Shown: in pieces, positions 52,409 through 61,000 of the stretch
Numbering within the stretch: position 1 is the stretch's first letter
How the letters are laid out: every line of letters starts with the position of its first letter
Assembly: GCF_000428145.1 (NCBI RefSeq)
Contig: NZ_ATZJ01000008.1
Coordinates: 78,330 to 142,329 of the forward strand
DNA from: Chitinilyticum litopenaei DSM 21440
Lineage (GTDB): Bacteria; Pseudomonadota; Gammaproteobacteria; Burkholderiales; Chitinibacteraceae
Length of the DNA: 64,000 bases
Direction of reading: 5' to 3'
Translations under genes and position numbers: made by a program
Notes under the pieces: generated by a model
Database searches by the model: none
What the model was told of the DNA's origin: nothing
The model's input: the letters and a program-made list of their open reading frames with translations, nothing else

Positions 52409-52420
52409 ATGAACGTTCAT
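52409..52420. promoter_or_regulatory. Candidate TetR operator
   Basis: ATGAACGTTCAT is a perfect 12-bp palindrome (14 bp with the flanking A and T), 16 bases before the TetR start. TGAACGTTCA-like boxes are common operators of this regulator family. Confidence 0.65.
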
Positions 52421-52546
52421 TTAATAGTAGCGCGCCGCACGCGCAATGGCGAGCCCGGCAGATGTAACCGTCTGTTTTGCGCCGCTGCGGCACACGCGCT
52501 TGCGGTACAATCCGCGCGCAATCCCCCCATTCCGGAGCCGCCCTCG

Positions 52547-53425
52547 ATGACCATGATCACCGCCGCCGACAAGGCCAACATCCTTTCCGAAGCCCTGCCC
52601 TACATCCAGCGCTTCGCCGACAAGACCATCGTGGTCAAGTACGGCGGCAATGCCATGATCGACGAGGAGCTGAAGGAAGGTTTCGCGCAGGACGTGGTGC
52701 TGCTCAAGCTGGTCGGCATGAATCCGGTCGTCGTGCATGGCGGCGGCCCGCAGATCAACGAGCTGCTCGACCGCATCGGCAAGAAGGGCGAGTTCATCCA
52801 GGGCATGCGCGTCACCGACGCCGAAACCATGGACGTGGTCGAGATGGTGCTCGGCGGCCATGTGAACAAGGAAATCGTATCGCTGATCAACAAGCACGGC
52901 GGCAAGGCAGTCGGCCTGACCGGCCAGGATGGCCACTTCATCCGCGCGCGCAAGATGTTCCTGAAGGGCGCATCGAGTGACGAGCTGGTCGACATCGGCC
53001 AGGTCGGCGAAATCGAAAAAATCGACCCGTCCATCGTGTCGCACCTCGATGCTGCCGACTTCATCCCGGTGATCGCACCGATCGGCGTCGATGCCAGCGG
53101 CGAGAGCTACAACATCAACGCCGACCTCGTGGCCGGCAAGCTCGCCGAAGTACTGAAGGCCGAAAAGCTGATCCTGATGACCAACATTCCCGGCGTGATG
53201 GACAAGGACGGCAACCTGCTGACCAAGCTGACCGCGCGCCGCATCGATGAACTGTTCGCCGACGGCACGATTTCCGGCGGCATGCTGCCGAAAATTTCCT
53301 CGGCGCTCGACGCCGCCAAGTCTGGCGTGAACTCGGTGCACATCATCGATGGCCGCGTGAAGCACGCCCTGCTGCTGGAAGTGCTCACCGAAGCCGGCGT
53401 GGGCACCATGATCCGCGCGCGCTGA
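52547..53425 (+). CDS. argB: Acetylglutamate kinase
   Basis: 292 residues from ATG 52547, with CGGAG ten bases upstream; the longer frame has no support. Motifs: VVKYGGNAMIDEELKEGFAQ, VVHGGGPQINELLDRIGK, and NIPGVMDKDGNLLTKLT with SGGMLPKISSALDAAKSG. Second enzyme of arginine synthesis, phosphorylating N-acetylglutamate. TACAAT at 52506-52511 is a likely -10 box. A C12 tract and a strong hairpin follow the stop. Confidence 0.98.
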   Translation: MTMITAADKANILSEALPYIQRFADKTIVVKYGGNAMIDEELKEGFAQDVVLLKLVGMNPVVVHGGGPQINELLDRIGKKGEFIQGMRVTDAETMDVVEMVLGGHVNKEIVSLINKHGGKAVGLTGQDGHFIRARKMFLKGASSDELVDIGQVGEIEKIDPSIVSHLDAADFIPVIAPIGVDASGESYNINADLVAGKLAEVLKAEKLILMTNIPGVMDKDGNLLTKLTARRIDELFADGTISGGMLPKISSALDAAKSGVNSVHIIDGRVKHALLLEVLTEAGVGTMIRAR

Positions 53426-53451
53426 GTCTGACCGCAAGACCCCCCCCCCCC

Positions 53452-53480
53452 GCAAACACCGGCCTCATGCCGGTGTTTGC
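53452..53480 (+). terminator. Hairpin after argB
   Basis: Perfect 12-bp stem GCAAACACCGGC/GCCGGTGTTTGC with loop CTCAT. It is preceded by a run of twelve C residues (53440-53451) and has no T-run, so it may be an atypical terminator. Confidence 0.65.
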
Positions 53481-53560
53481 GCATTCGGCGGGCAATCCGG
53501 CTTGCATGGCTGGCGAAGCCGGCTACATTGGTAATACCCCTGTGCCACCGGAGCCACGAC

Positions 53561-54004
53561 ATGCAAAGCGCGAGCCAACTCCTCAAACAAAAAGCCGATC
53601 ACAACATCCTCGCCGTCGCCCCGCACGCTACCGTTTTCCAGGCGCTGCAGGTGCTGGCCGAGCACAATGTCGGCGCCGTCCTCGTGCTCGACGAGGGCAA
53701 GCTGGTCGGCATCTTTTCCGAACGCGACTACGCCCGCAAGGTGGTACTGGCCGGCAAGACATCGGCCGTCACGCCGGTCGCCGAAATCATGACCAGCCGC
53801 GTGCTGTGTGTGCCGCCCACTGCCAAGGCTGACGAGTGCCTGGCGCTGATGAGCGAAAAGCGCATCCGCCATTTGCCGGTCATGGATGGCGATACGGTAC
53901 TGGGCATCCTGTCGATCGGCGACCTGGTATCCGCCAAGATCGCCGAGCAGCAGTTCACCATCGAGCAGCTTGAGCACTACATCTACGACTACAAGGGTAT
54001 GTGA
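53561..54004 (+). CDS. Tandem CBS-domain protein
   Basis: 147 residues from ATG 53561 with GGAG upstream. Two CBS domains: LAVAPHATVFQALQVLAEHN (about 20-75) and VPPTAKADECLALMSEKR (about 85-140). Such stand-alone CBS pairs bind adenosine nucleotides; the partner is unknown. The last codons and stop overlap the 49-nt dyad element at 53995, which supplies the final Gly-Met. Confidence 0.92.
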   Translation: MQSASQLLKQKADHNILAVAPHATVFQALQVLAEHNVGAVLVLDEGKLVGIFSERDYARKVVLAGKTSAVTPVAEIMTSRVLCVPPTAKADECLALMSEKRIRHLPVMDGDTVLGILSIGDLVSAKIAEQQFTIEQLEHYIYDYKGM

Positions 54005-54043
54005 ATACAGCCAATGCGCGTAAATGGCCTTGCGCCAATACCA
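53995..54043. repeat. 49-nt dyad element, copy 11
   Basis: Arms GGGTAT and ATACCA, 49 nt, inner GCCA/TGGC at 16-19 and 31-34. Overlaps the last ten bases of the CBS gene, including its stop. Confidence 0.78.
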
Positions 54044-54069
54044 GCATAGGTATCAACGAGAGACAAGAA

Positions 54070-54105
54070 AACGCAACGGGGCTACAATGCCCCGTTGCGT
54101 TTTTC
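54070..54105 (+). terminator. Terminator between CBS and HAD genes
   Basis: Twelve-bp stem AACGCAACGGGG/CCCCGTTGCGTT, then TTTTT. The loop contains TACAAT. It ends only about 13 bases before the HAD start codon. Confidence 0.88.
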
Positions 54106-54117
54106 CATGCATGCCCC

Positions 54118-54744
54118 ATGCGCCATCCCGTCTGGCTCTTCGACCTCGACAACACGCTGCACGAAGCCAGCCGGCACGCCTTTCCGGTGATTGATGCCGC
54201 GATGACGCACTATCTGATGCAGCACCTGCAGCTCGACCAAGCCGGCGCCAATCAGCTGCGCGTGCACTACTGGCGGCGCTACGGCGCCACGCTGCTGGGT
54301 TTGCGCCGCCATCACCCGCACATTGACCCGCAGCATTTCCTCGCCGCCAGCCACCCGCTGGACACACTGCTGCGCGAAGTCCACCCGATGCCGGGGCTGC
54401 GCCAGACACTGCAAAGACTGCCCGGCCGCAAGATTCTCTTTACCAACGGTCCGCATGCCTATGCGCAGGCCATGCTCGAAGCCCTGCGCATCAGCGGCGA
54501 GTTCAGCGGCATCGCCGCCATCGACACGCTGGGTCTTACCCCCAAGCCCTTCAGCGCTGCCTACCGGCGCCTGCTGCGCCATTTTGGCCTCAGGGCCAGC
54601 CAGTGCATTTTGGTGGAAGACAGCGTGGCCAACCTGCTGCCCGCAAGGAAGCTCGGCATGCGCACCATCTGGCTGCGACGCGGCCACCGCCAGCACCCTG
54701 CTGCCGACCGGACGATACGCACGCTCGCCGAGCTGTGCCGCTGA
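54118..54744 (+). CDS. HAD-family pyrimidine 5'-nucleotidase-like phosphatase
   Basis: 208 residues from ATG 54118. HAD motif I WLFDLDNTLHEAS (nucleophile Asp and acid Asp), motif II FTNG, and motif IV LVEDSVANLLPARKLGM. The helical cap with HYLMQHLQL and YWRRYGATLLGL is characteristic of the pyrimidine 5'-nucleotidase branch. It would dephosphorylate UMP/CMP-like nucleotides. Start lies just past a strong terminator, so its promoter placement is unusual. Confidence 0.87.
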   Translation: MRHPVWLFDLDNTLHEASRHAFPVIDAAMTHYLMQHLQLDQAGANQLRVHYWRRYGATLLGLRRHHPHIDPQHFLAASHPLDTLLREVHPMPGLRQTLQRLPGRKILFTNGPHAYAQAMLEALRISGEFSGIAAIDTLGLTPKPFSAAYRRLLRHFGLRASQCILVEDSVANLLPARKLGMRTIWLRRGHRQHPAADRTIRTLAELCR

Positions 54745-54989
54745 GGCAATACGCGTCCGTACGCTCCCGAACACTGGCCTCCTGCCTGTGCCGAGCGAAT
54801 TGAGCGGCAAAACTCAACAAAGCCGGAATTCGCCACAGCGGCACAGCGATCAGCAGGAAAAGCCGCGGGATCCCCTGTTTTTCTCCGGGCTTTCTTCCGC
54901 CAGCCCTTGGCATCGCGGTGGTCCGGTCCAGGGTCTCTCTGGTCTAAACGGATTTTTGCCGCTTGCGACATGGGCCATGCCAATCCGCG

Positions 54990-55892
54990 TCAGCGGAAAT
55001 CGCGCAAATGCCGCCACACGGCCAGCCAGGCGCCGCCGAGCGTCAGCGCTGCGGTGGCGCCGACCACGCACAGCGCCACGCGCCAGTCGGGCAGCTGCAG
55101 CGCGAACTGCTGGCCATAAGCCCGGGCCAGCTCGACCACGGCGGGGTTGAGGCGCGCCAGCATCAACCAGACCAGCAGGCAGGCCAGCGCGCCACCCAGC
55201 ACGCCCTGCACCAGCGCGAAATGAATGAAGGGCCGGCGGATGAAGGCGTCGGTGGCGCCAATCAGCCGCGCCACCTCGATTTCCTCGCGCCGCGTCAGGA
55301 TCTGCATGCGGATCGCATTGCCGGTCACCAGCAGCAGCGTCAGCGCCAGCAGCACCGCCAGCACGTCAAACAGTCCGCGCCCGAGTTCGATCAGGCGCTG
55401 CAGGCGTTGCGCCCAGGCCGAATCGGCCTGGATTTCCGCAACCAGCGGATGCCCGCCCAGCTCGGCCTGCAAAGCGGCCAGCGGCGCGGCGGCGGTGCCG
55501 CGCAGGGTCAGCACAAAGGCATCGGGCAGCGGATTGTCGCCCAGCCCGGCCGTCAGGCCGCTGGTCCCGGTGGCGTTTTCCAGCTGGCGCAGCGCCTCGT
55601 CGCGCGGCACATAGCGGATTTTCGCCAGCTCCGGCCTGGCCGCCAGCGCCTTTTCCAGCTGCTTGGTCGCCGCCGCGTCGCGCTCCGCCTTCAGAAACAG
55701 CGTCAGCTGCGGCTCGACCGGCAGGCGATTCGCCACGCCGCCGGCACTGGCCAGCAGCAGCCACAGCAGCATGGGCAGCGCCGCCGCGATGGCAATCACC
55801 AGCAGATTGAGCAGGCTGGAGACGGGCTGGCGCAGCAGGCCCAGCAGGGTATGACGCAAAGCACGGGTATGCTGCCGGAACCAATTCTTCAT
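54990..55892 (-). CDS. ftsX: Cell-division protein FtsX
   Basis: 300 residues. A cytoplasmic N-terminus, TM1 at about 22-45, a periplasmic domain, and three more TM segments in the C-terminal half (ALTLLLVTGNAI; GGALACLLVWLML; VALCVVGATAALTL). EVARLIGATDAFIRRPF is the FtsX signature. With FtsE it forms the ABC-type complex that controls septal peptidoglycan hydrolases. It follows ftsE after 36 bases. Confidence 0.95.
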   Translation of the reverse strand: MKNWFRQHTRALRHTLLGLLRQPVSSLLNLLVIAIAAALPMLLWLLLASAGGVANRLPVEPQLTLFLKAERDAAATKQLEKALAARPELAKIRYVPRDEALRQLENATGTSGLTAGLGDNPLPDAFVLTLRGTAAAPLAALQAELGGHPLVAEIQADSAWAQRLQRLIELGRGLFDVLAVLLALTLLLVTGNAIRMQILTRREEIEVARLIGATDAFIRRPFIHFALVQGVLGGALACLLVWLMLARLNPAVVELARAYGQQFALQLPDWRVALCVVGATAALTLGGAWLAVWRHLRDFR

Positions 55893-55928
55893 ATGCTCTT
55901 CAGCTCGATACAGGCAAGGGTTTAGAGA

Positions 55929-56588
55929 CTAGGCGGTAAACTGGCCGTTCTTCAGTCGCAGGATGCGCCGGCCATAATCGGCCATCAGGCTTTCATCGTG
56001 CGCCGAAATGACGATGGTCACGCCAACCTGGTGGAAGGACTTGAACAGCTCGAGGATGTCGTTGGCGTAATCGCGATCCAGGTTCGCCGTCGGCTCGTCG
56101 GCGAGCAGGATGGCCGGGCGATGCACGACGGCGCGCGCGATGCACAGGCGCTGCTGCTCGCCACCGGAGAGCGCAACCGGGTTGAGCTTTTCCTTGCCGG
56201 CCAGCCCCACCTTGTCCAGTGCGGCCAGCACGCGGCGCTTCGCCTCGCGGCCGTCGAAGCCGACGATATCCAGCGGCAGCAGCACATTGTCATACACACT
56301 GCGGTCGAACAGGATCTTGTGATCCTGGAAGATCAGGCCCATGTGGCGGCGCACATAGGGGCGCGACGCCCGACTGAGCCGCGCAAGATTCTGCCGGTTG
56401 ACCAGCACCGTGCCGCTGCTGGGCGCTTCGATGCCGGCGATCAGCTTGAGTATTGTCGACTTGCCCGCGCCGGAGTGCCCGGCCAGAAACACCAGTTCGC
56501 CACTGGTGATTTCAAAGCTGAGATTCTGCACGGCGGTAAAGCCGCCAGCGTAACTCTTGCTGACCTGCTGGAACTGGATGGCGCTCAC
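55929..56588 (-). CDS. ftsE: Cell-division ATP-binding protein FtsE
   Basis: 219 residues from GTG 56588, with GGAAGGG just upstream. Walker A GHSGAGKST, signature LSGGEQQR, Walker B AILLADEPTANLD and H-loop VISAHD. ATPase partner of FtsX. Its start overlaps the stop of the GNAT gene by four bases. Confidence 0.96.
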   Translation of the reverse strand: MSAIQFQQVSKSYAGGFTAVQNLSFEITSGELVFLAGHSGAGKSTILKLIAGIEAPSSGTVLVNRQNLARLSRASRPYVRRHMGLIFQDHKILFDRSVYDNVLLPLDIVGFDGREAKRRVLAALDKVGLAGKEKLNPVALSGGEQQRLCIARAVVHRPAILLADEPTANLDRDYANDILELFKSFHQVGVTIVISAHDESLMADYGRRILRLKNGQFTA

Positions 56589-57127
56589 AGAAACCCTTCC
56601 CTGTCCGGGCGAGCGATCCACTTCGCCCGCAACAATTCATAAAACACCGCATCGACCTGGCGCTCGTGGTGCTCGACGCGGCGAAACCCCTTCAGCTCGA
56701 AGCCGCATTTGGCCAGCACGCGGCCACTGGCCGGGTTGTCGAGCAGGTGATGCGCGGTGAGCTGCCAGAGTTCGTAGCGCTGGAACGCGTAATCACGGGT
56801 CGCCAGCAAGGCCTCGGTGGCATAGCCCTGGCCCCAGTGCGCCGGGGCCAACCAGTAACCGAGGTCGGCCTCCAGCTCGCCCAGCAAAATGCCGGTGCAG
56901 CCGATCAGCTGCCGATCATGCTTGCGACAGATGCCAAACACCCGCTCCTCGCAATAGGGGTGGCGCAGGCCGGCAATGAAGTCCTGCGCGTCTTCCGGCG
57001 TCTGCAGCGCATGGCGCGTGCGGCTGGCCACTTCCGGCGCCGCCGCCAGCGCCGCCAGCGTTGCGGCATCCGCATCGGCCAGCGGCCGCAGGATCAGGCG
57101 TGCGCTCAGCAAGGTGGGCTGGGCCAT
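56585..57127 (-). CDS. GNAT-family N-acetyltransferase
   Basis: 180 residues from ATG 57127. Starts MAQPTLLSARLILRPLADAD, as in RimJ/RimL-type acetyltransferases; the acetyl-CoA site is in YWLAPAHWGQGYATEAL, followed by NPASGRVLAKCGFELKG. Substrate unknown. It lies between ftsY and ftsE, with only 19 bases to ftsY and a 4-base overlap with ftsE, so it is probably expressed with the division genes. Confidence 0.92.
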   Translation of the reverse strand: MAQPTLLSARLILRPLADADAATLAALAAAPEVASRTRHALQTPEDAQDFIAGLRHPYCEERVFGICRKHDRQLIGCTGILLGELEADLGYWLAPAHWGQGYATEALLATRDYAFQRYELWQLTAHHLLDNPASGRVLAKCGFELKGFRRVEHHERQVDAVFYELLRAKWIARPDREGFL

Positions 57128-57146
57128 GATGCCTCGCCGCTCCGCG

Positions 57147-58265
57147 CTAGTCGAACAGCGCGTCGATGTAGTCGCGCGCAACAAAGGGGCGCAGGTCGTC
57201 GATTCCCTCGCCCACCCCGATGAAGCGCAGCGGCACCGGGCGCTGCTTGGCAATGCCGGCGATCACGCCGCCCTTGGCGGTGCCGTCGAGCTTGGTCAGC
57301 ACAAGGCCCGTCAACCCCAGCGCATCATCAAAGGATTTCACCTGGCTCACGGCGTTCTGGCCGGTATTGGCATCGAGCACCAGCAGGATTTCGTGCGGGC
57401 CGGTGGGATCGGCCTTTTGCACCACGCGCTTCACTTTCTTGATTTCGTCCATCAGGTGCAGTTGCGTCGGGAGCCGCCCGGCGGTATCGACGATGATCAC
57501 GTCGACGCCGCGCGCCCTGGCCGCGTTCACGGCATCAAACGCCACGGCGGCGGCGTCACCGGACTCCTGCGCGATCACCTGCACGCCGTTGCGCTCGCCC
57601 CAGACGACCAGCTGCTCGCGCGCGGCGGCGCGGAAGGTGTCGCCGGCGGCCAGCAGCACGCTCTTGCCCTGGCTCTGGAAATACTTGGCCAGCTTGCCGA
57701 TGCTGGTGGTCTTGCCCGCACCGTTTACGCCTGCAACCATTAATATGAAAGGCTTCTGGCCCGATACATCCAGCGGTATCTCCAGTGGTGCAATCAGGTC
57801 GTTCAGCGAGTCCTTCAGCGCGCCCTTCAGCTCCTGCGCATCCTTCAGGCCCTTGAGGGTGACGCGCTCGCGCACGTCGTCGAGCAGGAAGGTCGTTGCC
57901 TCGACGCCCATGTCGGCGGTCAGCAGCACGGTTTCCAGCTCTTCATACAGTTCGTCGTCAATCTTGCCGCCACCAAACACGCTGGCAAGGCTCTTGCCCA
58001 GCTTGTCGCGCGTCTTGGCCAGACCCGCCTTCAGGCGTTCGGTCCACGACAGCTTGGGCTTGTCCTGCGGTTGCGGCTGCGCAACGGCCGGCGCGGCAAC
58101 CGGGCTGGCGGTTTCGGGAACTGCCAGCGGTTCTGCAACCGGCTCGGCCTGCGCCTCGACAACTGGCGAGTGCGGCGCCCCGGCCTCGACACCCTCCGGC
58201 GCGGCAGGCTCGACGGGGTTGGCGGCCTCGTCCCTGGCGGGTTTCTTGCGGAAAAAACTGAACAT
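57147..58265 (-). CDS. ftsY: Signal recognition particle receptor FtsY
   Basis: 372 residues from ATG 58265 (MFSFFRKKPARDE). An acidic, Ala/Pro/Glu-rich A domain (about 1-80), then the NG domain with G1 GVNGAGKTTSIGKLA, DTFRAAAREQL, DTAGRLPTQ and TKLDGTAKGG. GTPase receptor for SRP, at the inner membrane, targeting nascent membrane proteins. Divergent from rsmD, the usual arrangement. Confidence 0.97.
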   Translation of the reverse strand: MFSFFRKKPARDEAANPVEPAAPEGVEAGAPHSPVVEAQAEPVAEPLAVPETASPVAAPAVAQPQPQDKPKLSWTERLKAGLAKTRDKLGKSLASVFGGGKIDDELYEELETVLLTADMGVEATTFLLDDVRERVTLKGLKDAQELKGALKDSLNDLIAPLEIPLDVSGQKPFILMVAGVNGAGKTTSIGKLAKYFQSQGKSVLLAAGDTFRAAAREQLVVWGERNGVQVIAQESGDAAAVAFDAVNAARARGVDVIIVDTAGRLPTQLHLMDEIKKVKRVVQKADPTGPHEILLVLDANTGQNAVSQVKSFDDALGLTGLVLTKLDGTAKGGVIAGIAKQRPVPLRFIGVGEGIDDLRPFVARDYIDALFD

Positions 58266-58371
58266 GTCTTGTTTGCTACGGCTCCTGGCCGGAAAATGGC
58301 GGATTTGGTGCGATTTTAACAGGTTGTGGCCCGGCCCGGACACCGCCGCTCGCCCTTGCCACGGAGTACCC

Positions 58372-58938
58372 ATGTCCTCACCGCTTAAAAATCAGGTACG
58401 CATCATCGGCGGGCAATGGAAACGCCGGCTGCTGAAATTCCCCACGCAAAGCGGCCTGCGCCCGACACCCGACCGCGTGCGCGAAACGCTGTTCAACTGG
58501 CTGGGCCAGGACTGCACCGGCCTGCATTGTCTTGACCTCTTTGCCGGTAGCGGCGCGCTGGGCCTGGAAGCAGCCTCGCGCGGTGCCGCACGCGTGGTGA
58601 TGGTCGAGCTCGCCCGCGAGGCGCTGGCGGCGCTGCGCGAGCACAAGGCACTGCTGAAGGCCGACAATGTCGAAATCGTCGCCGGTGACGCGCGCCGCTA
58701 TGCCGCCGGCTGCGGGGATAACTTTGACCTGGTCTTTCTCGACCCGCCCTACGCCGCCAACCTGCTGCCCGAGCTGCTGCCGGCAGTCGCACCGCTGCTC
58801 AAGGAAGGCGGCCTCGTCTACGCCGAATGCGCCACCTGGCCCGATCTGACCGGCTGGGAAATCGTGCGCGAAGGCCGCGCCGGCCAGGTGCAGCACGCGC
58901 TGTTGCGCCGCGCAGGCGAAGACAAGCGCCATGCTTAA
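58372..58938 (+). CDS. rsmD: 16S rRNA m2G966 methyltransferase
   Basis: 188 residues from ATG 58372, with ACGGAG six bases upstream. IIGGQWKRRLLKFP opening, SAM-binding CLDLFAGSGALGLEAASRGA, and catalytic FLDPPYA. Methylates G966 of 16S rRNA. Overlaps the next gene by eight bases. Confidence 0.96.
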   Translation: MSSPLKNQVRIIGGQWKRRLLKFPTQSGLRPTPDRVRETLFNWLGQDCTGLHCLDLFAGSGALGLEAASRGAARVVMVELAREALAALREHKALLKADNVEIVAGDARRYAAGCGDNFDLVFLDPPYAANLLPELLPAVAPLLKEGGLVYAECATWPDLTGWEIVREGRAGQVQHALLRRAGEDKRHA

Positions 58939-59368
58939 AGCCATTTTGCTTGCCGCCATCGTGTTCGGCCTCAATATCGGGCTGCTGTCGCTGAGCATGG
59001 CCTGGTTTGCCCGCTTCCTGCGTGACAATCAGCAGCGCTTGCAGGGGCGGCCGCCCAAAACCAGCCATGTCGTGGGCGTGCTGTACTGCGTGATGCTGGC
59101 GCTGCTGGCCGCCTCGCTGATCCAGTCCGGCGTGTGGGCGATCATTTTCTGGCTGTATGGCGGCTTTGCCGACTATGAATCGGCGTTTTACTTTTCGGTG
59201 GTCAATTTTGCGACACTGGGCTACGGCGACATGACGCTGCAAGGTGACTTGCGCCTGCTGGGCCCGCTGGAAGCCATCAACGGCAGCCTGATGCTGGGCC
59301 TCTTTGCCTCGATTCTCTATGCAGTGTTTGCCCGCCTGAGCGACAGCCAGCGCCAGACGAATTCCTGA
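58931..59368 (+). CDS. Small potassium-channel-like membrane protein
   Basis: 145 residues. Membrane segments at about 3-25, 47-77 and 108-134, and a pore loop YFSVVNFATLGYGDMTL (about 96-112) containing TLGYGD, very close to the K+ selectivity filter TVGYGD. It fits the two-TM ion-channel (Ion_trans_2) group without a cytosolic regulatory domain. Translationally coupled to rsmD. The conducted ion is inferred from the filter only. Confidence 0.85.
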   Translation: MLKAILLAAIVFGLNIGLLSLSMAWFARFLRDNQQRLQGRPPKTSHVVGVLYCVMLALLAASLIQSGVWAIIFWLYGGFADYESAFYFSVVNFATLGYGDMTLQGDLRLLGPLEAINGSLMLGLFASILYAVFARLSDSQRQTNS

Positions 59369-59548
59369 TGACTTGCCGCCAAACACATGATTTTGCTCGA
59401 CTTTCAGCATGAACAAGCCAGGCATGCCGCATGCAAAGCCGCACAGATTTTGCGGTTGTATCCGCTGTCAGAAAGTGGGAAAATCCGCCCCTGAAGCTAG
59501 TTGCTTGTTTTTATTGTCTTTTATCCAGATTACAGAGGAAGTATATCC

Positions 59549-59800
59549 ATGGCACTGATGATTACCGACGAATGCATCAATTGTGATGTTTGCGAACCGG
59601 AGTGCCCGAACAACGCCATTTCGCAAGGCGAAGAGATCTATGTGATCGACCCCAACCTCTGTACCGAGTGCGTCGGCCACTACGATGAACCGCAGTGCCA
59701 GCAAGTCTGCCCGGTGGACTGTATCCCGCACGACCCGGCCCACGAAGAAAGCAAGGACGAGCTGATGGCCAAATACCTGATCATTTCCGGCGAAGCCTGA
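59549..59800 (+). CDS. 2[4Fe-4S] ferredoxin, YfhL type
   Basis: 83 residues from ATG 59549 with GAGGAA upstream. First cluster C9-C12-C15 with C19; second cluster LCTECVGHYDEPQCQQVCPV, with the longer spacing between the second and third Cys that marks YfhL-type ferredoxins. Cytosolic electron carrier; a ferredoxin-NADP reductase is at 41614. Confidence 0.95.
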   Translation: MALMITDECINCDVCEPECPNNAISQGEEIYVIDPNLCTECVGHYDEPQCQQVCPVDCIPHDPAHEESKDELMAKYLIISGEA

Positions 59801-59865
59801 TCGATCCAGCCATCCGGGGCCGGCACACGCCGGCCCTTTTTCATTGTCACCCCCCTGCCCCATCC

Positions 59866-60930
59866 ATGAATCTGCACCATGAACTGAGCCAGTCCCTGGA
59901 CATCGCCCGCTCGCTGATCCTCAGCGACCCCGGCGAAGCCCGGCGGCTGACCGAGCACGCCCGGCAACTGGCCGAGCAGCTCGGCCAGGCGCACGACATG
60001 CTGGAAGCCCGCCGGCTGCTGGCACGCATCGTGCGGGCGCAGGATTTCAGCAGCGTCGTCAAACCGCTGGCCGACGCCCTGCTGCAGGACGCGGCAGCAG
60101 CCGGCGCGCGCGACATCTGGCTGGACACGCTCTTCATCGCGGCCGATTCGGCCTATGGCGACGGCATGTACGCCGACGCCAGCGAACGCTACCTCGGCAT
60201 TCTTGAAGCAGGCCTGAACGAGAACTGGGCCAGGGCGCTGGTCATTGCCTACACCGGCATTGCCAAGCTCTGTTTCATCTACGGTGAAGCCGCGGTGGCC
60301 GAGCGCAACCTCAATACCGCGCTGCAATACGCCGGCCATGTCGAATGCAGCGATACGCTGATCAGCCTCTATATCAACCTCGCCGCCAATGCCATCCACA
60401 GCCAGCGCCACGTGCTGGCCAACGCCTGGCTGACCGAAGTGCAGGCGCAACTGCTGAAGGCTGGCGTCTGCGAATACGAACCCGAGCTGTACTACTACCA
60501 GGGCATCATCGCCCAGCGCGAGGGCCGCAGCGAAGAGGCGCGCGCGCTGTTTCGCCGCAGCCTGATGCTCAACGCCAGCAATCACAACAACTGGGGCCGC
60601 ACCGTCAATCTGCTGGGTCTGGGCGAAGTGGCAATGGCGCAGGGCGAACATTTCGCCGCCGAGTACTACATGCGCGAAGCGCTGCTGCTGGCGATCGAGA
60701 TCAACTCGACACACCTGGAAATGCAGGCCCACCGCATGCTGGCCGAGGTCCTGCGCAAAACCGGCGAAACCCGGCGCGAATTCGAACACTGGCAAAGGCA
60801 CTTTGCCCTGCTGAAGGTCACGCGTGAAGAAAACCGCGACGACCCGCTGAGCCGCACGCTGTTCATCGACACCTGCGCCCGCCAGGCCGGCATGGAGCGC
60901 CGTCACGTCAGCCGCAAGGCCGCAGCCTGA
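59866..60930 (+). CDS. TPR-repeat protein
   Basis: 354 residues from ATG 59866. Entirely helical, with several TPR-like pairs, e.g. GDGMYADASERYLGILEAGL (about 100-120), GEAAVAERNLNTALQYAGH, GIIAQREGRSEEARALFRRS and GEVAMAQGEHFAAEYYMREA. It resembles the TPR sensing regions attached to GGDEF domains in other proteins, but no output domain follows. No signal peptide. Function unknown; probably a protein-interaction scaffold. Confidence 0.82.
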   Translation: MNLHHELSQSLDIARSLILSDPGEARRLTEHARQLAEQLGQAHDMLEARRLLARIVRAQDFSSVVKPLADALLQDAAAAGARDIWLDTLFIAADSAYGDGMYADASERYLGILEAGLNENWARALVIAYTGIAKLCFIYGEAAVAERNLNTALQYAGHVECSDTLISLYINLAANAIHSQRHVLANAWLTEVQAQLLKAGVCEYEPELYYYQGIIAQREGRSEEARALFRRSLMLNASNHNNWGRTVNLLGLGEVAMAQGEHFAAEYYMREALLLAIEINSTHLEMQAHRMLAEVLRKTGETRREFEHWQRHFALLKVTREENRDDPLSRTLFIDTCARQAGMERRHVSRKAAA

Positions 60931-61000
60931 GCACCACACCAGCTCGGCCAATGCAGAAGCAGATTGGCAACCCTTTCGAGCAAACCACAAAATCCATGTG

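Noticed and set aside
53491..53539. 49-base stretch ending ATACCC before the CBS gene, as a further dyad element
   Set aside because: The left arm reads GGCAAT and the inner dyad is missing; a different palindrome (CCGGCTT/AAGCCGG) lies there.
54820..54960. GCCACAGCGGCACAGCG...GGTGGTCCGG as a third ACCACAGAG element
   Set aside because: Both ends are too decayed and no interior match to the other two copies can be seen.
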